Shown here: positions 27,657-31,541 of the stretch, piece by piece
How the letters are laid out: every line of letters begins with the position of its first letter
Position numbering within the stretch: the stretch's first letter is position 1
Source of the DNA: Symbiodinium natans
Lineage: Eukaryota; Sar; Dinophyceae; Suessiales; Symbiodiniaceae
DNA: 31,541 bases
NCBI GenBank assembly: GCA_905221605.1
Contig: CAJNDS010000660.1
Location: 64,001-95,541 of the forward strand
Reading direction: 5' to 3'
Program-made: the position numbers and the translations under genes
The notes under the pieces: model-generated
Databases searched by the model: none
Seen by the model: the letters and a program-made list of their open reading frames with translations, nothing else
What the model was told of the DNA's origin: nothing

Positions 27657-29375
27657 TTTTCAGGATCTCAACTTTTTGCCCGCTTTCCTTTTGCTTCCAG
27701 GGCGTTGGGCAGCAGCAGGCTTGTAGGGGGCAAAAAGCGCAGGAGGGAGGCTAGGGCAAAAGGTTCTTGGTTCACGGCCTCCTCGACAAAGCCCGATGAA
27801 CAGGAAGTCGCACCCTCACTGGTACCTCAGAGCTTTCTCTCGCAGCCCACGTGCGTGCCGCGTGTGCGACGTAAACTCGACAAGCTCGAAATAGATGAGC
27901 CAAGTTGCACCGACTCAAAGGCCAGAGCAGTTTCTGATCCATGGGCTGCAGCTTCCCCCACCAAAGTTTTCAGCCTACTGTGCGCCGACACGTGCTCGCT
28001 GGAACGATCTTAAAGATTTGTCTGTGACGGCGTGGCCTGAACGTCAGAGTCAGAAGGTTCCAGAATTTCAATGGGCATTGCCGGGGGCGAGCGAGAACCG
28101 CTCTACCTCGTTCTTGCCCTTCAGTTTCTACCTACCCCTAATCTCGTTCGGCGTTGCTGCCGCTTTGCGCTGACAACTCCTCGCGCGTGTCTATCCAAGA
28201 CAGCTTCCTCATGTCTACAACTGTTCTGTCGTGCCGTTGCCGGGAAGTGGAAGCCATCGAGCTGAGGGGACCACTTTCCGATGCTGCCAGCTGCGGGCTT
28301 TTGACAAGTCTGAAACTGGTGCCCTCAAGTATGCAATGCCTGATCCAGACTGTCCGTGGCTCTGGACGTTCAAGCCTGAGCCCAGGCGTGGGACTTGAGC
28401 CTGGTAAGTAAGCAGATAGCTTCAAGGTAACGCCAGTCAGCTGTGACCGCGAAGCTTTGGCTAGACATTCATTGCAGAGCCTCCAAAACGCATCCCGATC
28501 ATGGGCTTGCCACTCCAAAGACCTGCAGTTGGCCCCTCCCAAAGATCGCACAAAGACGCGCCATATTATGATGCCGACTCGGGCAAAGTAGGCGCACAAA
28601 CATGTTGATCCTGGAGTCGAGTGTCCACGCAGGATCCGGCGTCAATTTCCAAGATGTTGTCACTGAAGGGCAGCGTCCAGATGTTTCGGTGACGTGAGCA
28701 AGTGCCTTTGAGGAAGGAGCTCGGCTTTCCACGGCTTGATTCGCATCACTTCGGGCCCTTGGCCTAGGGCTTGCGTAAGCTCCCCAGGCGCCCCTTTCGC
28801 TTTCTCCCGTTTCATGTCCTGCACACGAACTTCGTCTTCTTCCTGGGCCACCGGGCAGCCCAGTGCCGGTATGTGCCTAGTATGTGCTCTCCCTGCTGCT
28901 CTGTTGATTCCGTGACCATCGCCAATGTGCCCGGCGCCCGAGTTGTGCTCAGAACTTCTCAAGCCAAGGCATCCTCGGCCACAAGGCCTAGGCAGTGCAT
29001 CTGTTTCCATGTTAGGGCATCCTTGACAGCCGCTCTCGTGTGGAGCCTGGAGCTTGAAGCTTGGATGGCGCAGGCCCGCATCAGCCTTTGAGGCCCGCTG
29101 TCCCGTGCCTCGGACCTTCCCAAACCCTTCAACCCTAAACCCTAGACCCGAGACCTTAAACCCAAACCCTGCCGCTTCTTGCGCTTCATTTCTTCTCTGG
29201 CGGTTGCCTGCTGGCGCTTGGTCGCGCTTGGGGCGGAAGTCCGCCGATGGTTTGATGGGCCGTTCTTTTTTCTTGTGACTGGTGGCTTGCCCAGCCTTAG
29301 CTTCTCCCCCATACTGAGTTAAGTCCTACAGATTGCACCTGAAGTCATCTAACAACGTCCTGCCTCTCTGGCAGG
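27657..29375. other. No gene recognised; exon-like open stretches
   Basis: Plus-strand 27597-28013 is open for 138 codons. After an acceptor-like TTTTGCTTCCAG (near 27700) it turns basic (GKKRRREARAKG) and then hydrophilic. Plus-strand 28154-28411 ends at a donor-like CTG|GTAAGT (near 28402). The minus strand of the same region (28599 to 28138) is also open for 153 codons from a TTG, so openness alone is not evidence. A weak CCCTAAA relic lies at about 29131-29170. No domain was recognised in any of these. Confidence 0.3.
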
Positions 29376-29462
29376 ATCTGTGGCACGAAGGGGCTCGGAG
29401 GCCACTAAAAATTGCCTCCCAGCATGTGCCACTTGCGATGTTTCATGACTCAGCTTCTCGAA
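29376..29462 (+). repeat. Dispersed repeat fragment related to 18268-18356
   Basis: Shares CTGTGGCAC, CAGCATGTGCCA, CGATGTT-CA and CTTCTCGAA blocks with 18268-18356. With 19415-19590 and 27547-27656, it makes two repeat pairs bracketing the LINE. Confidence 0.6.
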
Positions 29463-31106
29463 GGCATCTGCGATGCAACGCCATGCGCTTGTTTGGGAAA
29501 TAATGGATGACAGGCAGCAACCTTGCGCGAGCTTCATGTCACACCAGTAGGCACTTGCCCTTGATCTAAATGCCCTGGCACTGCAGAAGCCTTAAGTGGG
29601 AGGACTCCGCAACTTGCTGTTGCCAAAGCATGCCTGCTCAGAACAGGGTCGCGAGGTGTTCTTGGTTGTGGGCGTGGCCTTCGCTGAGGGTATGCCTACT
29701 TGCTGAAGGAATGAGCCTGCCGGAGGCTTTGACGATGCTGATGAGCGCGATCTTGTCTCCGGCGCTGTCCTTCGGCATTTACTTGCCGTTCCAGGCACTG
29801 CATTGCGTCTCTGCAAGACCCAATGGACCCTGGAAGAATCCGCTGTCCGTCTCCTGTCCCAATTCACCTGCTTGACGCCAGGCCTACTTAGTGCCATAGA
29901 GCATTGTCCAGCAACATTCCCATGCTTGGCCAGACTCAAGTTGGAAGCGTCATGGCCTACCGTTCGGGCTGCGCTCGGGCCGTTTCGGATGGCTCCACTG
30001 ATACTTCGCTTGAGGATGACGACCGGAACCAGCCTCCAAGATAACAGCCTGACAAGTCAGTGAGGCACAGGCATGTTTCATGGTCTTGAGGCCCTGCCCT
30101 TCCGTGTGAATTGTGAAGTTGTCAGAAGTGGCGATCTCCTGCTTCTGTACAAGTGACCTTGAGTCTTTGGAACGGTCTTGAAGGGGTGCAGTCAACATAG
30201 GGGGGTCTGGAGTGGGGGGCGACTCCATTTCAGACCTTCACACTCACCAAGCATGTGGACATTGGTGGTGCGGAACTCCTGCATGCCTCCGCTGGTTCAC
30301 ATGTTCTCGTAGAAGGAGTTCTTTCGTAAGGATTGTCACTTTGTCCAGGCAGCTTCGCAGAAGGTTTTGATGTGCAGCCCAAGACTTGGGTGAGGGCATG
30401 ACGCCGAAAATTGCCCGGATGCTTGAGTCATAGGGCTGCAATCAGAAGGTTGTGCGCGGCATGTACTTCATGACAAGCAGAGTGTGACCCCGGCTACTAA
30501 CCGACAATAGCCGACACGTGTCTGGTCGGCCTCTGCAGGTTTGTGCCGGCTGTTCGACACATGCTGAGAAGCGAGCACGTCTCTCAACTCAAGTGCCATC
30601 AGCAAGAAGGACTTTGACAGGCTTGGGAGCATTCTGCTGTGCACAAAGCCCTGGGGGCGACTCACGTGCTGTGCATGGCTGTCATGACGGCAGAAAGCAC
30701 AGGCTTGTGTCCCAGACCAGAGCATCGCATCGATGCGTATAGGGTTACCATGCTCCAGCTCAGCATCGATCAGGCAGCTGCGGTTTTGCGTTCCACCCCT
30801 GCCACAGAAGGCCACTTGGAGCGCTGCGGTGCCAGCAATGTCCCCGTGTGCTGGAGAAGCTGGGCCTGCGCATGAATCCGAAGGTGCCAGGTGCACCTGG
30901 GCAACCTTGGCCTCAGCGGGGCTTCTGAAGAGGGGACGCGGCCACTTGCTGCTTGCGATGCGATGCGGTCCTTCAATGGCCGGCCTCTCTCTCGGCCCTG
31001 AATCAACTGGACCGGGGCGCTGGCGCGGCCACGTAAAGAAACCAAAAATGACCTCCCTCGCTCGTGTCGGTCCAAAAAGGTCACAACAAGATGGACTTAG
31101 CAATGA
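29463..31106. other. No gene recognised
   Basis: Open frames overlap on both strands (for example minus 31103-30468, 211 codons; plus 29570-29875, 101 codons with one hydrophobic segment), none with a recognised motif. In a GC-moderate region like this, overlapping openness on both strands argues for chance. Intron or intergenic DNA is the simplest reading. Confidence 0.4.
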
Positions 31107-31110
31107 AATC

Positions 31111-31130
31111 TAATATATATATATATATAA
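31111..31130. repeat. TA dinucleotide microsatellite
   Basis: About nine TA units. The rest of the window (31131-31541) is unassigned apart from two CCCTAAA units and a partial at 31286-31303. Confidence 0.85.
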
Positions 31131-31541
31131 AGGTACGTCGATATAATGCAACGTAATGTAACACATTTAAACACCCTGAAAGACCCTCCCCACCACAAGA
31201 GCCCTCCAGCCCCAGAAGTCAGAAGCCCCATCCCACACCTTGCACATCCTACGCCGTCCGACCTTTGCGTGGTTGTACTAGTACTCTAAACCCTAAACCC
31301 TACACTCTGATTATCTCTGAGCCCTACTCCCAAAAAACAAAGAGGACTAACGAATAAAACAAGATCAATAATGCAGGGCATCAAATTGTTTTTTGCGATG
31401 TGTCTTTGCAAGTCTTCACGTAGGTTTGGCGTGAATGGTTGGTTCAGCGAGGATATGGATGTGCGATGTTTTTGGGCGGCCACATAGAGCAGTAAAAATT
31501 CATCATTCTTCTAGGCCTAGGCTGCCGTCATATGGCAGTGC

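Noticed and set aside
30468-31103. 211-codon minus-strand frame as a gene
   Set aside because: The plus strand is also open over most of it; no domain, no composition bias supporting either strand.

Overview
The window looks like nuclear DNA of a dinoflagellate (Symbiodiniaceae-like) alveolate. This is an inference from four things seen in the sequence. Degenerate and perfect TTTAGGG/CCCTAAA runs are scattered in both orientations. Cellular coding density is very low: one convincing intact cellular gene in 31.5 kb. There is a broken reverse transcriptase with K-V-R-P-I-D, D-L-S-K-A-F-Q-Q and F-G-A-S-A-S-V motifs. There are also remnants of an H-Y-T/G-K-G-V-Y domain and of kinesin-light-chain-type TPR repeats, a pairing I recall from dinoflagellate proteins but could not check here. 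No bacterial features (operons, Shine-Dalgarno sites, tRNA or rRNA genes) were seen.

Layout. 1-7502: gene-poor DNA crowded with interstitial telomere-type repeats that repeatedly switch strand, AT microsatellites, and two related palindromic MITEs (6104-6181 and 6279-6378), the second flanked by a perfect 10-bp target duplication. 7503-9422 (minus): an intact single-exon gene for a 639-residue TRAF-like protein with a U-box, a helical middle, a coiled coil and a MATH-like C-terminus. 9423-12500: unrecognised DNA with a 36-38 bp tandem repeat and a frameshifted reverse transcriptase relic (11861-12165). 12516-13740: a 519-bp tandem duplication enclosed by diverged inverted repeats; the left arm recurs alone at 15193-15364. 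15370-16245: two gene fragments arranged head to head, an ART/PARP-like domain on the minus strand and TPRs on the plus strand. A 0.39-kb foldback element with 18-bp terminal inverted repeats (16281-16672) lies just downstream. 16673-19800: unrecognised DNA with an 84-bp tandem duplication, a 23-27 bp minisatellite and dispersed repeats.

19800-27170 is dominated by a long LINE-type retrotransposon. Its 1,901-codon frame carries an APE-type endonuclease, a reverse transcriptase (YADD), an RNase H with all catalytic acids, and an unusual C-terminal array of six C2HC zinc fingers. It is followed by three RNA-like hairpins, a second frame ending in an Arg/Lys-rich tail but broken by one in-frame TGA, pyrimidine-rich tracts and a (CGACAT)4 tail. 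The uninterrupted main frame suggests a young copy. 27170-31541: mostly unrecognised DNA with diverged copies of dispersed repeats that also occur upstream of the LINE, and a few exon-like open stretches that I cannot name.

Apart from the U-box gene, the window records mobile-element activity, local duplication and gene decay rather than a set of cooperating genes. Element boundaries, exon structures and family names were read by eye and not confirmed by any search.
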